64,000 bases of DNA from Terfezia claveryi (Eukaryota; Ascomycota; Pezizomycetes; Pezizales; Pezizaceae). The notes beneath the pieces were generated by a model. The model had not been told where the DNA came from. It ran no database searches and saw only the letters and a program-made list of their open reading frames with translations. How positions within the stretch are numbered: position 1 is the stretch's first letter; the number at the start of each line of letters is the position of its first letter. The stretch lies in contig WHUX01000113.1 of NCBI GenBank assembly GCA_015179025.1, positions 112,412 to 176,411 on the forward strand, given 5' to 3'. Positions 1 to 11,200 of this stretch are shown piece after piece. A program made the position numbers and the translations under genes.

Positions 1-2095
1 TTAATATTCGAGAAGTGAGTATTGGAATCAGATTCGGGGAGTATATATATGAAAAAGCGAAGGCCTGGTTATGACGATATGACTACCATCCAGATTACCT
101 TACGGCAAGGGATCTCACTTGCGAAGGAGATGATGGCAGAGTCACGTCATTGCTACTGTGAGCATCCCTACCCAATATGCTCCGATATACTACAGGCCCT
201 TCGACTGCAACACTAGGAACTTTTAACGAGCCGAGAGCTTGTCCCAAGCTTGCATGGGCTAGCATTGAGGCAAGGGACTGGGAGCTCTCCGGAATAATAT
301 GTGGCAGAGACATGGCTTCGGGGGGGGAGTAAGGGAAAAGAAGCTGGCCTGGATCGCCGTGTTTCTTGGGGGCGGATTGGGTAATTTGTCAGGAAATGGT
401 CCAGCTTCCCCCAGAAAATGCAGGCGCCTGTATTCCTCTAACGTTCCCACCCCTCCGGAGTCAGGCAGGGCGAATGGAAAAGAGGTATATGTACATAAGG
501 GTGGGAACTCCAGGAAGCATAGAGGCGTGGGCCTTGGGGTTGCAGATACCAAGTAGGAGGCTCGGTATGAGACTAGGTGCTGATTGGGGAGCTGAGGACC
601 ATGGGTTTGGCGGCAGTTTTTGGTCAACGGTGGAGGATTGCTCAATGAGGATGTCAATGTCAGTGGAACCGATTCAGATGATACCGAAAGAAGAAGTCAA
701 GAATTCTAAATACCCATTGCGTGCTGCGGTAGATATCGGACGGCATGCCTCGTTTCCTTCACATGTGCTAGAATATGTGGCGGTTTAGTCTGGTTGTCGA
801 CTGATGTTGAAATAATATGCTTTGTTGAGCTGATATGCTTTTACACGAGATCCCATATACGCTTTTGCACGTTCTTTTTTTTTTTTTTTCTGTCGTCACT
901 ATTGTCGCATTATTGCTGTTGCTTCTGACGGAGGAATCTCTCGCTCCAGTGGCTATTTAAACCACTCGAAAATCCTGTCTTTTATCGAACAAACATTCAA
1001 ACATTCAAACATTCAAGAATCAGAATTTCGACTTGATCCCAAACTCTATCTAGAGTAGGTAGCAAATCCCACCTGACATGGTTTAACTGGTAAAGATTGA
1101 GTCTATTCCGCCCCGTATCCAATAGAAAACTACATAAGGAACTCTCGATTGCGGGGGTCGAACTACTGGATCAAGTATATAAAGACTTGAGTGATGTCTA
1201 GATTACCTATTCCGACAGTTTAACCTTGTAGTAATCATGGAGATACCGAATTGGGAAGGCAGAAATTCTGCCGTCTATCCAGATATATCTTCTTCGGCTT
1301 CTCCTCCTCCTTCTTCTTTTTTTTTCCCCCACTCTCGACAATTATCTCAACTTACTTACCTCACACATCTATCAGAATGTGAGTGTTTTGGTGTTCATCT
1401 ACAAGGTATAACGTTTGTATAAAGCTGCTAACAGGAAATAGGACAACCTATACTACTATAGCCGTGTTACTACTCGTTCATGCAGTTGCTATCTATATGT
1501 GAGTGAGAAACCTCATCCGGGCCGGAGTCCCCGGGTGAGGTTAAAAAAATATAAAAAAATGAAAAAACAGGGCGAGGGAAGAGTTACTAGGGTCCCTTGC
1601 AAAATGTGGAGGGGTGGGGCCACATTGTCAAGCCCTCGGGCAGCGGATGATCATGAGGTTAGTGCCCTATGTCTAGTAGTTTCTATGTTACATAGCTGAC
1701 GGTAGCTGGCTAGGACGGCTCTCTCAGGTTTCCTGAACCCAAGGATATTGAGTTCTCTTAGGCAACAATCAGATAGATGATGGTGGTGAGATCAACTGCC
1801 CTTATAGTACCAATAGCATGGCTAATGGCCACACCTGGATCTAGTCTCGATCAGACCCTCATACCTGGATCCCAACTGCGTCTAGTTCTCTCCTATACAG
1901 CAGTCCGACAGAGTGTTAAGAATGGGTCGGGAAATACTCGACACTTGCGTAAGTGAGGGTTACGCGAGTGTGGGAAGTATCGCACACGTAGGAGGGACTA
2001 CTACGCATGTGATCGAGGTACGAAGGGACTTGGGCGAGACCAGAGTCTACAAGGAGCAAATATCCTGTTCGTTCGAGACCCAGAGCACGCAACTA
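1..2095. other. gene-poor region, no convincing gene
   Basis: No reading frame here has recognisable domains. The longest candidate (366-788, plus strand, 140 codons) has no family signature. Its segment around 703-737 repeats a sequence found inverted near 26190-26225, so it belongs at least partly to a dispersed repeat. Small features seen are a T-rich run near 877-890 and three copies of the octamer ACATTCAA at about 993-1016. Nothing else could be supported. Confidence 0.4.
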
Positions 2096-2122
2096 TCATA
2101 ACTCAGCAGAGCGGAAGACAGA

Positions 2123-2418
2123 ACACGCAATCAAGAGATTAGTGAGGGACAGATTTTTCACAACTAACGGGAATGAGGTGCAAGGCAAACATCGGATAAT
2201 GCTGGCAAGAATCATTATTGAGAGTCGGACAGGTTTTGGTTCGACTCTCAATATTGAACCGAGAAATAGGACACGCAATCAAGAGATTAGTGAGAGACAG
2301 ATTTTTCACAACTAACAAAAATGAGGCGCAAGGTAAATATCGGATAATGCTGGCAAGAATCATAATCGAGAGTCGGACAAGTTTTGGTTCGACTCTCAAT
2401 ATTGAATCGAGAATGAAA
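2123..2418. repeat. 148-bp tandem duplication
   Basis: Two adjacent units of about 148 bp begin at 2123 and 2271, both with ACACGCAATCAAGAG. They differ at scattered positions by eye. Each unit ends in a copy of the dispersed 30-bp hairpin. The block has small ORFs on both strands but no recognisable protein. Confidence 0.85.
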
Positions 2419-2594
2419 ATTCTGATAGTCTAGAAAAACGAGCGAATTTTCATCAACTAGAAGATTGTTAATCAAAGAGTTCTAGAACGAGAGTCAGGCG
2501 GGTTCCGGTTCGAGTCTCAATCCGGAAGTACGGCAATGCGGATGCAGATTCGAGGGTTCCCTATTTGAGAGTCAGAGTTTTTGGTTCGACTCTC
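2220..2594. repeat. cluster of four 30-bp hairpin motifs (H1-H4)
   Basis: The motif reads GAGAGTCG, then about 14 bp containing GACAGG-TTTTGG, then CGACTCTC, giving an 8-bp inverted repeat. Copies lie at 2220-2249, 2368-2397, 2489-2518 and 2567-2594, the last two with changed stem bases. The same motif recurs at 3827-3856, 6155-6186, 6218-6247, 9458-9485, 9509-9538 and 61721-61750. Its role is not known to me. Confidence 0.8.
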
Positions 2595-3159
2595 AACATG
2601 GAACCGGGTACAAATAAGGTTTGCAGGGTTTCAAGGTTGTAGGGTTTCAAGGTTAATCCGTTAGGTATTCTCCTGGTGGATTCTTAAGCGAGCGACTAGG
2701 ACTTCCGGTATACGGTCGGTCGTCGAGCTAGTCGGAACAAGACATGGTGTATCAAGACATGGTGTATCAAGACATGGGTACCGGGAATTCCAGTTACCAG
2801 TCGAGACATGGTTATCGGGAGTACCGGTCATGGTGCAAGAGGCCTAGACTTTTGGTCCCTTCATCACCTGCGTCGCAGGTGACGAGAACCGGCAAGTGCG
2901 TTGGTTGTCGGCGATACCGAAGTTAAGGGTATATTTTACCGGTGGTAAAGATGGTACCAGCGTCACGAACAGCTCATGCATGCGTTATTGTTGTTGGCAA
3001 GGCCTTACAAAGCCAGCAAGTGACTAGGTTTTGAGGTGGGCTACACTTACGCAGGACTTTGGTAATGTCAGAGTAATCCTAGTATGTCACATAGAAATGT
3101 GGCATAAGGACGCTAGATATTTCCAACATGAAGTAACTACACTGATAGGCGATCATCCG
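2595..3159. other. non-coding stretch with a short tandem repeat
   Basis: A 15-bp unit (AAGACATGGTGTATC) is repeated about two and a half times at roughly 2739-2776. A GGGTTTCAAGGTT-type motif is doubled near 2620-2655. No gene, RNA or mobile-element end is recognised here. Confidence 0.4.
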
Positions 3160-3390
3160 AGTTGAATATTGTAGTGACTACGCTAGCAGGTCTACGTAGT
3201 GCCAATTAACTACGTAGGAGATCCCGCGATAAAGTAGCCACGGATTCTGCAACACCACACCAGTACTCTGTACACCACACTAGTACTCTACAGCCTTTTG
3301 TTTTTTTATATACTCAGTATGCGGTCCCGACGTCGTACTCTGCAGCTGCCATATTCTCGGCCACTATACCAACTTTGAACGGCTTGGTTT
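3160..3390. repeat. dispersed repeat R, left half, split by a transposon
   Basis: From about 3232 this matches 35022-35186 closely, for example ATTCTGCAACACCACACC and the stretch ending GAACGGCTTGGTTT. The match stops at 3390, where the CACTA-like element begins, and resumes at 7222. The R copy near 35000 lacks the insertion. The upstream part (3160-3235) also resembles 26115-26170. Confidence 0.8.
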
Positions 3391-3873
3391 CACTATGGTA
3401 CAAACTTTGTATGGAAGTGAGTAGATTACGTGAATTATGAGTGAGTAACTCACCTCTATGCTCACATCGTGGGTGACAATGTGAACGTCCTAGTGAGTCA
3501 TTTCTCAATGGTGAGTAAAAGTGTGCGCCAATGGGTGAAGGATGGTGAAGTAGTTGAACTACTCACCCTCATGATTCACTCCCTTACTTACCACAGCACC
3601 CATATAAAGTGAGCTTGCTGGTCACTCACTGGAGGTTAGTATAGTTCGCTCACTTCTTATTCCTCTATGACTCACCTCATTCCACTCACTTACTACATGT
3701 GATGCTTCTTTATTCACTAGTTTATTCACTATATTATGCCTCTATATTTATTTACTTACATGTTTACTACATCTACACGTTTGGTATGACTCTCAGATTT
3801 CCCGCGACATGGTCCATAATAGTTTTGAGAGTCGGACAGCTTTTAGTATGACTCTCAGATTGCCCACGACATA

Positions 3874-6138
3874 ACGTGACCGACAGGGTTTCCGCTCAAG
3901 ACAGGGTTTCCGCTCAGCCGCATAATTGCTTTTTTGCGGCGATCTAGCTGCCGAGCGGGGTGAATTCAAGCTCCAGAGCGACAAACCGTTCGACGCCAAC
4001 CCAGTAACAGGCAAGCTAGTATCAGGTATGATAGTTAGCATGCACCGGATTGTGGATAAAGTGTCGCTAATAACAAGAAAAGCCAGGACACAAATGGGAC
4101 GGGTCAAGAGTAGGCAAGAGGCAGCTCACAAGCGAGCTTAGCGGGAGGACAATATCCGGAAGGCTATAAAGGCGATACAGACTATAAAGAAGGATGGGAA
4201 GCCCTTTATGACAATATGGGATGCATCTACTGCATTTGGGATCCCATTTTCGATGTTGCATGGGCGCTTAAAGGGGGCGAAGCCTCATTTTCTAGCACAC
4301 TAAGCACAACAAACCCTTACACCTACTGATGAAAAGGCAGTTCTTCGATGGATTTGACATTTAGAAAGCTGTGGGTTTCCTCCAAAGGTTGTGCATGTCC
4401 GACAAGCTGCAGAGTTAGTTAGTCAACAAGAAGTCGGTGAACATTGGATTACTAGATTTCTTGACCGACATCTGGAATTGGCTGCTAAATTCACCACTCC
4501 GATGGAACGAGATCGATTTGAAGCAGCTTCCCCCTTTATAATTCATGATCATTTTGCAAAGCTGGGATGCGCCATGAAGGCTAAGAACATTCAAGAGCCG
4601 GAAGTATATAATATGGATGAGAAGGGATTTTTAATGGAATTGGCGCAAGCATCCAAGGTTATTTGTTTATATGAAGGAGGAAGCAAATTCAAGATACCAA
4701 GATGATGGGAATCGGGAGCTTTTAACTGTGATTGAATGTGTTTTTGGTAATGGAAGAGTTATCCCATGTTTAATTAAATAAAAGGTGCCAATTATTATAT
4801 GGGGTAGTATCGGTTTACTAGGTGGGATGAAGAGTCTAAGACATTTCGGTTTTCTTATGCACGCAAAGGCTGGACAAATCGAGTATTAGGCATGGAGTGG
4901 CTAATCGAGGTATTTAATAAGGAAACTCAAGAGCATGCGGAGGGGTGGTGGAGGTAAGTAACTATCAAACATCACAACTTATATATACTAATTAAATTAT
5001 ATAGACTACTTATTGTAGATGGCCATTATTCCTACGTTACAATTGAATTCATGGAGTATTGTGAAGAACATCAAATTCTGCCATTTTGTCTCCCATTATA
5101 TTCTACCCATCTTCTTCAACTACTTGATGTGGGTATATTCGGTCCACTACAACACTACTATAGTAATGCAGTAGACAATGCTATGTGATGTGGAGTTTAT
5201 GGTATTTATAAAGGAAATTTTTTGCCCTTATATTTAGAGGCACGTCGGGCTACATATTCCAAAACAACAATCCAAATAGCTTTTCGTAGCTATGGAATTC
5301 TTCCCTTTAATCAACAAGTTGTTCTCAATAAGCTTCCTAAAGTGGCAAAAGATAGACATGAGCCTCATGTCTCAAATATGTTAGCCGAAGAACCAGCAAC
5401 TCCACATAACTCAGCAGCAGTTACATATATTATCTGACAAACCAAGGTTCAGATAGCTAAGGAAGAGGATTCTGTCACAAGAGAGAACTTACTTGAATCT
5501 CTTGTTGACCGCCAGGCTCGGTTTAGAATCTCATGGGAAAAGGATTATGAGTTGGTAGAGCACAGCTTTGCACAGTGGCGAGAAGCTAATCAACTGAATA
5601 CTAGGGTTGATATTTGGCATCTAGGGACTAAAAAACAAAATCTGCCTTGAGTACTTGATAGGAAAGAGATTGCACACCTCTATGATGAACGAGAGAAGCG
5701 GGATTTAGAGAAGCAACAAAAGAAGGCTCGCAGTAGTGCATAGGCCTCCAGACCATCAACCACTACCCCACTTCCAGCTAGTCAAACTTGCTCCCGAAGG
5801 AGAACCACCAAGTGAACTCGATTCCAAACACCTTCCCTACCCACCATTAAGTTCGAAACTAATGAAGAAGCCTCCAGTGATGACTCTATACTCTCCACAA
5901 TCACAGTTCAGATACTTGCTCCTCCTGCACCATTACCCCCTCCTATGTGCACTCCCCCCACCCCATGCCCCTTCATTGGACCCAAGTGATATATATCTCA
6001 AGGCCCCACTCTAGTTTCTCCTGCTCGGCATGCACTGAGGCCTCGCATGTAGCTTTTCCTTCATATTCTTGTATATAATGGCAATTTAATAATTTTGAGC
6101 GGAAACCCCATCTTGAGCGGAAACCCCGTCGGTCATAT
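3874..6138 (+). mobile_element. Fot1/pogo-like DNA transposon, degenerate
   Basis: The terminal inverted repeats contain TGACCGACRGGGTTTCCGC with a second GGGTTTCCGCTCA copy, at 3874-3915 and about 6098-6138. The dinucleotide TA flanks both ends (3872-3873, 6139-6140), the usual target duplication of pogo/Tc1 elements. The outermost bases differ as ACGT on the left and ATAT on the right, consistent with transition mutations. The internal transposase is a pseudogene. Confidence 0.8.
4094..6055 (+). pseudogene. Fot1/pogo-family transposase, inactivated
   Basis: A transposase cuts and re-inserts its element using a DDE/DDD catalytic core. Reading from the ATG at 4094, a psq-type helix-turn-helix region lies at about 4155-4280, followed by a Tc5/CENP-B-like region (4391-4560). 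The first catalytic aspartate is in YNMDEKGF (near 4612). A 51-nt intron at 4954-5004 (GTAAGT...ATATAG) restores the frame to LLIVDGHYSY with the second aspartate. The third is in LLQLLDVGIFGPLQ (near 5120). A charged C-terminal region continues to about 6000. In-frame stops lie at 4139, after AH near 4300, after WI near 4357 and twice near 4703. Several could come from CAG, CAA or TGG by C-to-T or G-to-A change. It cannot make a functional protein. Confidence 0.85.
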
Positions 6139-7221
6139 TAGCTTATAACAGTTTTTAGAGTCAGACAGCTTTTGGTATAACTCTTAGATTGCCCATAATA
6201 TGGCTCATGACAGTTTTGAGAGTCAGACAGCTTTTGGTATAACTCTTAAATTGCCTGTGACATGGCCTACAATAGTAGGAGTGAATATTAGATGCTCGAG
6301 AGATATCTTATATAAATTATTTATATACTTCAGTATGATAGTTGATTAGTTTCAATCTAATAGTTGATTACACCTATAGTCTAGTTGGATAATACTCATG
6401 CCATTACACCTAGATCTTCATGTTTTCCCAATCGAGTAATTTTATTGCCTAGCTTAGCCTACTCTCGTTATCTATTATTCTTGTCGGAAAGTCTATATTA
6501 TTAGTTTTAATGATCGGTCTTGGCATTTCAAGCCTTGTTGTATATATAATTCCCTTCCTTATACTTTTTCTTTTGTTCTCTCTCTATAGTTCACCCTTTT
6601 GCCTTATCAATTCTATAATATTTCAACCAGACTAAATACTTCTATACTTATTGGCTCCTATGTGAGTATTAGTATGTGCAATAATATAAAATAATATATG
6701 TGTAATGATTTGAAGTAAGATATGTACAGAATAATATAAAGTAATATGTATGCAATTAACAAATATAAAGTAAGATATGCGTACAATAATATGACTCGGA
6801 AGCAATATGTATATAATGTGCAATGATGTGAAGTAAGATGTGTATATACAATATAGTTTATGTTTAAAAGAGGTCTATATACAACAATATTCTAGTTGCT
6901 TATATCTACATTTACAGAAAAAGTGTGTAATAGTGGCTCACTTATGGCTCCACTGACATGCTCACTTTAGCCTTCAATTGTGCTCACTATATATGAAAAT
7001 CTTTTCACACAATGTGAGTTTTCAGTAAGTAACATCCACATAATACATATACTGCATATGAGCTAAGATAATTATATGCTTACTCACTATAGAATTCACT
7101 ATTCGATATACCTTATAAGACACTTTTTTATCCCCTATACTATTCACATATTGTATATACATTGAGGTGAATATTGAGGTGAATATTTTCCTTACTCACT
7201 TTTTTTATACCATAGTGGTTT

Positions 7222-7377
7222 ATCTTGATATGTACTAGGATATGACAGATCATTTGTTTTTGAGCCAGGCCCTTAGGATCAAAAACTATATATTGTATGG
7301 TCATTCCCTCCTTCTTGAACCACCAGTCTCTACAGCCCCTCTAGCCATCATTAATAGGCCTCAAGAAATTCAAATTG
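7222..7377. repeat. dispersed repeat R, right half
   Basis: This matches 35187-35340, including GATCATTTGTTTTTSAGCC and ACTATATATTGTAYRGTCAT, and continues the sequence broken off at 3390. On the minus strand both copies encode a similar peptide (TVQYIVFDPEGLAEKQM in the other copy, with conservative changes here), so R seems derived from a coding sequence. Confidence 0.75.
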
Positions 7378-7716
7378 TAGTCATATTGTCATTCATCAGC
7401 AAAAAAAATATTCACGTCATGTGTCTTCCTGTGCGTCTGACGTACAGGATGTATAGGACAGGAACTTACAATCAAGACGCCAAATGCTTGGTATACCAGT
7501 GTCGGGACGTAACACTCATGCGCACCAGCGTCGGGACAGAAGTATGCTACTGCTTCTTAGACGCAATATGAGATGGGCTACTCATCCCCAACGCTATAGG
7601 TTCCATGTCTAGCATTGCTGAACTAGGGCCCCAAATCGCTCTCTTCTACAATGCACACCCGCTACCAGCTTGCATCTACGATGCTTTATCACTAGCCAGC
7701 TACGTAGCCACTATTA

Positions 7717-7904
7717 CATCAGGAAGGAATTATAGTTTGCCTTTAGTGGCACCCAGGGCACCTAATGGCGCCTACTGGCACCTAAGGCACCCAGCAAACA
7801 AATAGTACTTGTTTCATGGGTGCCTTGGGCGCCACCAGGCGCCAGCAGGCGCCATCAGGCGCCCTGGGTGCCAATAAAGGCAAACTATAATTCTTTCCTG
7901 ATGA
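7717..7904. mobile_element. MITE M1, CATCAGGAAGG subfamily
   Basis: A 188-bp element with about 43-bp inverted repeats starting CATCAGGAAGGAATTATAG and ending in the complement. The centre is rich in GGCGCC and GGCACC motifs. The flanking dinucleotide is TA on both sides. The opposite arm of element A (18390-18415) and element E (42205-42235) carry the same locus without the insertion. A shorter relative lies at 21037-21122. Confidence 0.85.
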
Positions 7905-7916
7905 TACGGCCATTGA

Positions 7917-8164
7917 CATCAGGAAAAAAAATAGTTTGTCACCAGTGTCTCTAGAGACAGTAATGCCACTGGAGACAAGGTGTGTCTCCCTGATTGGCAG
8001 AATGTCTGCCAGTGTCTCTTGGAGATACTGGGAGACACTAGGAGACATATGGGAGACACTCAGAAGACACCTAGGAGACATAAAAGACACAAAAGACACA
8101 GGAGACAACCCTGTCTCCTGGAGACACTACCTGGCGTCTCGATGCCACTTTTTTCTTGCTGATG
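7917..8164. mobile_element. MITE M2, GGAGACA subfamily
   Basis: A 248-bp element running from CATCAGGAAAAAAAATAG to TTTTTTCTTGCTGATG, flanked by GA on both sides. Its interior is packed with GGAGACA / TGTCTCC motifs. A second copy of the same length lies at 60610-60857. The empty site is visible in the right arm of A. An ORF running through it on the plus strand is not a gene. Confidence 0.85.
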
Positions 8165-8256
8165 GAATATGCATGCAGCAGAAATATCCATTGTATTCAC
8201 TAATAATTATATATACAGAAGTATTGAGCAATAGATATATATATAGAACATGCAAT

Positions 8257-8442
8257 CGCTGTAATACTCGCTCTAATACTCGCTCCAATGCTCTAATACT
8301 TGCTCCAATACTCACTCTAATACTCGCCCTAATACTCGCTCTAATACTCGCCCTAATACTCGCTCTAATACTCGCCTTAATACTCGCTCCAATACTCGCT
8401 TTCATACTTGCTCTATTAATTGCTCTAATGCTCGCCATAATA
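8257..8442. repeat. 12-bp tandem array, left arm of A
   Basis: About fifteen imperfect copies of CTCTAATACTCG. The inverted counterpart is at 18110-18290 and equivalent arrays occur in B, C and E. Twelve is a multiple of three, which keeps frames open on both strands (LILALILA and RASIRASI peptides). These ORFs have no other support. Confidence 0.85.
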
Positions 8443-8744
8443 TGCTGGGATATAGAGCGAAGGGAAAATGCGTGGAGAAGGGAGGTATATATGCAGGAAA
8501 ACCATAGTTGCCAAGGCCGACTACTAAGACTGACAATTTAGACTTTCCGAAGACAATGAGATAAGGAATAATAAGAGAAGTGGCAGAATAGTGATCAATA
8601 GCACTCAGCCCTCTTTTGTCTGCGGGTGCCATACTCTTCAATGCCTGGCCTGGTAATAGTTATATCAGGAAATTATAGTCGTTGTATCAAGATATATGCA
8701 TAGTTCATGCTTTGTGATATATTTCGTAGGAATTCATGCATTCG

Positions 8745-9187
8745 TAGGTATATATATATATATATGTGCAAGAAACTCGTGCTTTTGGAGACATATAGAG
8801 AAACATGCATTCGTGAGCATATATATATATAATGTGTGAGAAACTCATACTTTTGGAGATATATATATATATGCAAGAAACTCGTACTTTTGGAGTCATA
8901 TATATATATATGCGAGAAACTCATGCTTTTAGAGACATATAGAGAAACATGCATTTGCGGGTATATATATATATATATATGTAAGAAACTCATGCTTTTG
9001 GAGACATATATATATATATGTGAGAAACTCGTACTTTTGGAGATATATAGAGAAATGCATGCATTCGCGGGCATATATATATATATGTGCGAGAAACTCG
9101 TACTTTTAGAGACATAAAGAGAAATGTATGTATTCGTGGGCATATATATATTATATGTGCAAGAAACTCGTACTTTTGGAGATATAT
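8745..9187. repeat. AT-rich minisatellite, left part of the centre of A
   Basis: Units of roughly 35-40 bp combine a (TA)n run with GCGAGAAACTCGTGCTTTTGGA or with GAGAAATGCATGCATTCG. The array continues at 14295-14395 and 17202-17815 because D, B and C have been inserted into it. Repeated IYIY-type ORFs arise on both strands and are not genes. Confidence 0.85.
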
Positions 9188-9589
9188 AGAGAAATGCTGT
9201 TCTCGGTCTCAGACTCTTGGCGGTAATAACTTTTATCTACAAGAGTCTGGTACTAATCTGCACGCACTAGTATCTCTGAGCATTTTGAGCTCGAAGATGC
9301 TAGCACGTGTATAGCCTGTTTTCGGAGCTACTAGCATTGTTTGAGTTGCATATTTCATAAGCATACATAATTGTCATAACGACAACAGTAGAATAAATGT
9401 CTACTAAAGCATTCGTTCAGGATTTCGTTCATTTGAGAATGTATAATCTCTAGTTTCGAGAGTTGGACAGGATTTGGTTTGACTCGATTTAGTATTATCT
9501 TTAGTTTTGAGAGTCGGACAGGATTTAGTTTAACTCTCGATTTACAGAGGCACTAAGAGTCTGGTCATGAGAGCAAGGATATCTACTGT

Positions 9590-9875
9590 CTTGGAGTAGC
9601 GATTTAATCTCGGAGCAAGATTTTCTATAGCTATACTAAGTAACCTATAAGACTAGAAAGCTAGAAACCTGCGCTGGAGCTTAGGTTTTCAATGGGTTGG
9701 TTTTAGTTGGAGGGGTTATAAGTATCAACTATCTACTATATCATAGTCTCGAAGCAGTAACTTGATCTCGGAGCAGCATTTACTTTGGCTATTCTAAGTA
9801 ATCTATGAGACTAGAAAGCTAGAAAGCTGCTGTGGGCTCAGGTCTATATTTTAATAGGTTGGTCTTGGTCAAGGT
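9590..9875. repeat. two degenerate direct repeats of about 150 bp
   Basis: The segment near 9590-9735 and the one near 9745-9875 share TCTCGGAGCA, CTAAGTAA-CTATRAGACTAG, AAAGCTAGAAA and the GGTTGGT-TT ending. No protein is recognised. Confidence 0.6.
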
Positions 9876-11200
9876 GCCTTATATACTTGCTTCGAACAAT
9901 ATTGGCTTGCTTGATGGTGTCTTATATGCTTGCTCGGTACCTCATATTGCTCTGGGTAACATATGTTCGCTCAGTACCTTATATGCTTGCTCCAGACAGT
10001 ATTAGCTTGCTCGGTGCCTTATAGGCCTGCTCCGGGCAATATATTCTTGCTCAGTGCCTTATATGCTTGTTCTGGGCAATATAGGCTTACTCAGTGCCTT
10101 ATATGCTTGCTCCGGACAGTATTGGCTTGCTCGGTAGTGTCTTATATGCTTGCTCTAGGCAATATACGCTCACTTGGTACCTCATATTGCTCTAGGAAAC
10201 ATATGTTCGCTCAGTACCTTATATGCTTGCTCCAGAGAGTATTAGCTTGCTCGGTACCTTATAGGCCTGCTCCGGGCAATATATTCTTGCTCAATGCCTT
10301 ATATGCTTGTTCTGGGCAATATAGGCTCACTCAGTGCCTTATATGCTTGCTTCAGACAGTATTGGCTTGCTCGGTGGTGTCTTATATGCTTGCTCTAGGC
10401 AATATACATTCACTCGGTGCCTTATAGGCCTGCTCCAGGAAATACAGTATTGCTCCTATAAAGCCTATATTGTCCGAAGCAAGCATATGAGGTACTGAGC
10501 AAGCATATATTGTCTAGAGCAAGCATATAAGGCACTGAGTGAGCGTATATTGCCTAGAGCAAGCATATAAGACACCACCGAGCAAGCCAATACTGTCCGG
10601 AGCAAGCATATAAGGCACTGAGTGAGCCTATTTTGCTCAGAACAAGCATATAAGGTACTGAGCAAGTATATATTGTCTGAAGCAAGCATATAAGGTACTG
10701 AGCAAGCGTATATTGCCTAGAGCAAGCATATAAGACACCACTGAGCAAGCCAATACTGTCCGGAGTAAGCATATAAGGTACTGAGCGAGCCTATGTTGCC
10801 CGGAACAAGTATATAAGGCACTAGGTGAGCCTATATTGCCCGGAACAAGTATATAAGGCACTGAGCAAGAATATATTGCCCGGAGCAAGCCTATGAGACA
10901 CCACTGAGCAAGCTAATACTGTCTGGAGCAAGCATATAAGGCACTGAGCGACCCTATGGTACCCGGAACAAGCATATAAGGCACTAAGCAAGAATATATT
11001 GCTCGGAGTAAGCATATGAGGCACCGAGCAAGGATATATTGCCTAGAGCAAGCATATAAGACACTACCGAGCAAGCCAATATTGTCTGGCACAAGCATAT
11101 AAGATACTGAGCGAGCCTATGTTGCCTAGAGCAAGCATTTGAGACACCACCAAGCAAGCCAATATTGTCCAAAGCAAGTATATAAGGCGCTGAGCAAGTA
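9869..11200. repeat. 40-bp minisatellite arranged as a large palindrome
   Basis: The 40-bp unit contains TTATATGCTTGCTCC-GACA and ATTGGCTTGCTCGGT. It runs in one orientation up to about 10445 and in the opposite orientation from there to about 11200, some 33 units in all. The ORFs through it on either strand repeat CLICLLQTVLACS-like peptides with a period of three units (120 bp). They are artefacts of the repeat. Confidence 0.9.

Larger units (their letters stand above)
3781..6262. repeat. 62-bp hairpin array, interrupted by a transposon
   Basis: Units contain the GAGAGTC...GACTCTC hairpin followed by AGATTGCCC-ACGACATGG-CCATAATAG. One partial and one full unit lie left of 3873, and two units lie right of 6139. 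The pogo element at 3874-6138 splits the array. The right-hand units have extra C-to-T and G-to-A changes, for example ACTCTC to ACTCTT. Confidence 0.7.
3391..7217. mobile_element. CACTA-like DNA transposon, non-autonomous, 3.8 kb
   Basis: The ends are CACTATGGTA at 3391 and its reverse complement TACCATAGTG ending at 7217. The 4 bp GTTT flank both sides (3387-3390 and 7218-7221), while the uninterrupted repeat copy has a single GTTT at 35183-35186. Both subterminal zones carry many GTGAGT / ACTCAC motifs (3405-3720 and 6920-7200), as CACTA elements usually carry reiterated transposase-binding motifs next to their ends. CACTA elements normally make 2-3 bp duplications, so the 4-bp flank is slightly atypical. 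No CACTA transposase is visible. The interior holds the 62-bp hairpin array and a nested Fot1/pogo element. Confidence 0.75.

Noticed and set aside
1070..1170. tRNA-like or SINE-like sequence (TGGTTTAACTGGTAAAG resembles an A box, GGGGGTCGAACTAC a B box)
   Set aside because: The presumed T-arm does not pair, the acceptor ends are not complementary, and no anticodon stem could be drawn.
1237..1699. ORFs of 61 and 66 codons
   Set aside because: Low-complexity composition, no family resemblance, and frequency as expected by chance.
7936..8541. 201-codon plus-strand ORF
   Set aside because: It runs through MITE M2 and the 12-bp array of element A; its composition is that of the repeats.
9963..11172. 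ORFs encoding repeated CLICLLQTVLACS peptides
   Set aside because: A 40-bp tandem unit lacking stops gives a 40-residue peptide period; both orientations are open. No start context, splice sites or domain.
9869..11200. CRISPR-like array appearance
   Set aside because: The units are contiguous tandem copies without unique spacers, the sequence is eukaryotic, and there are no cas genes.
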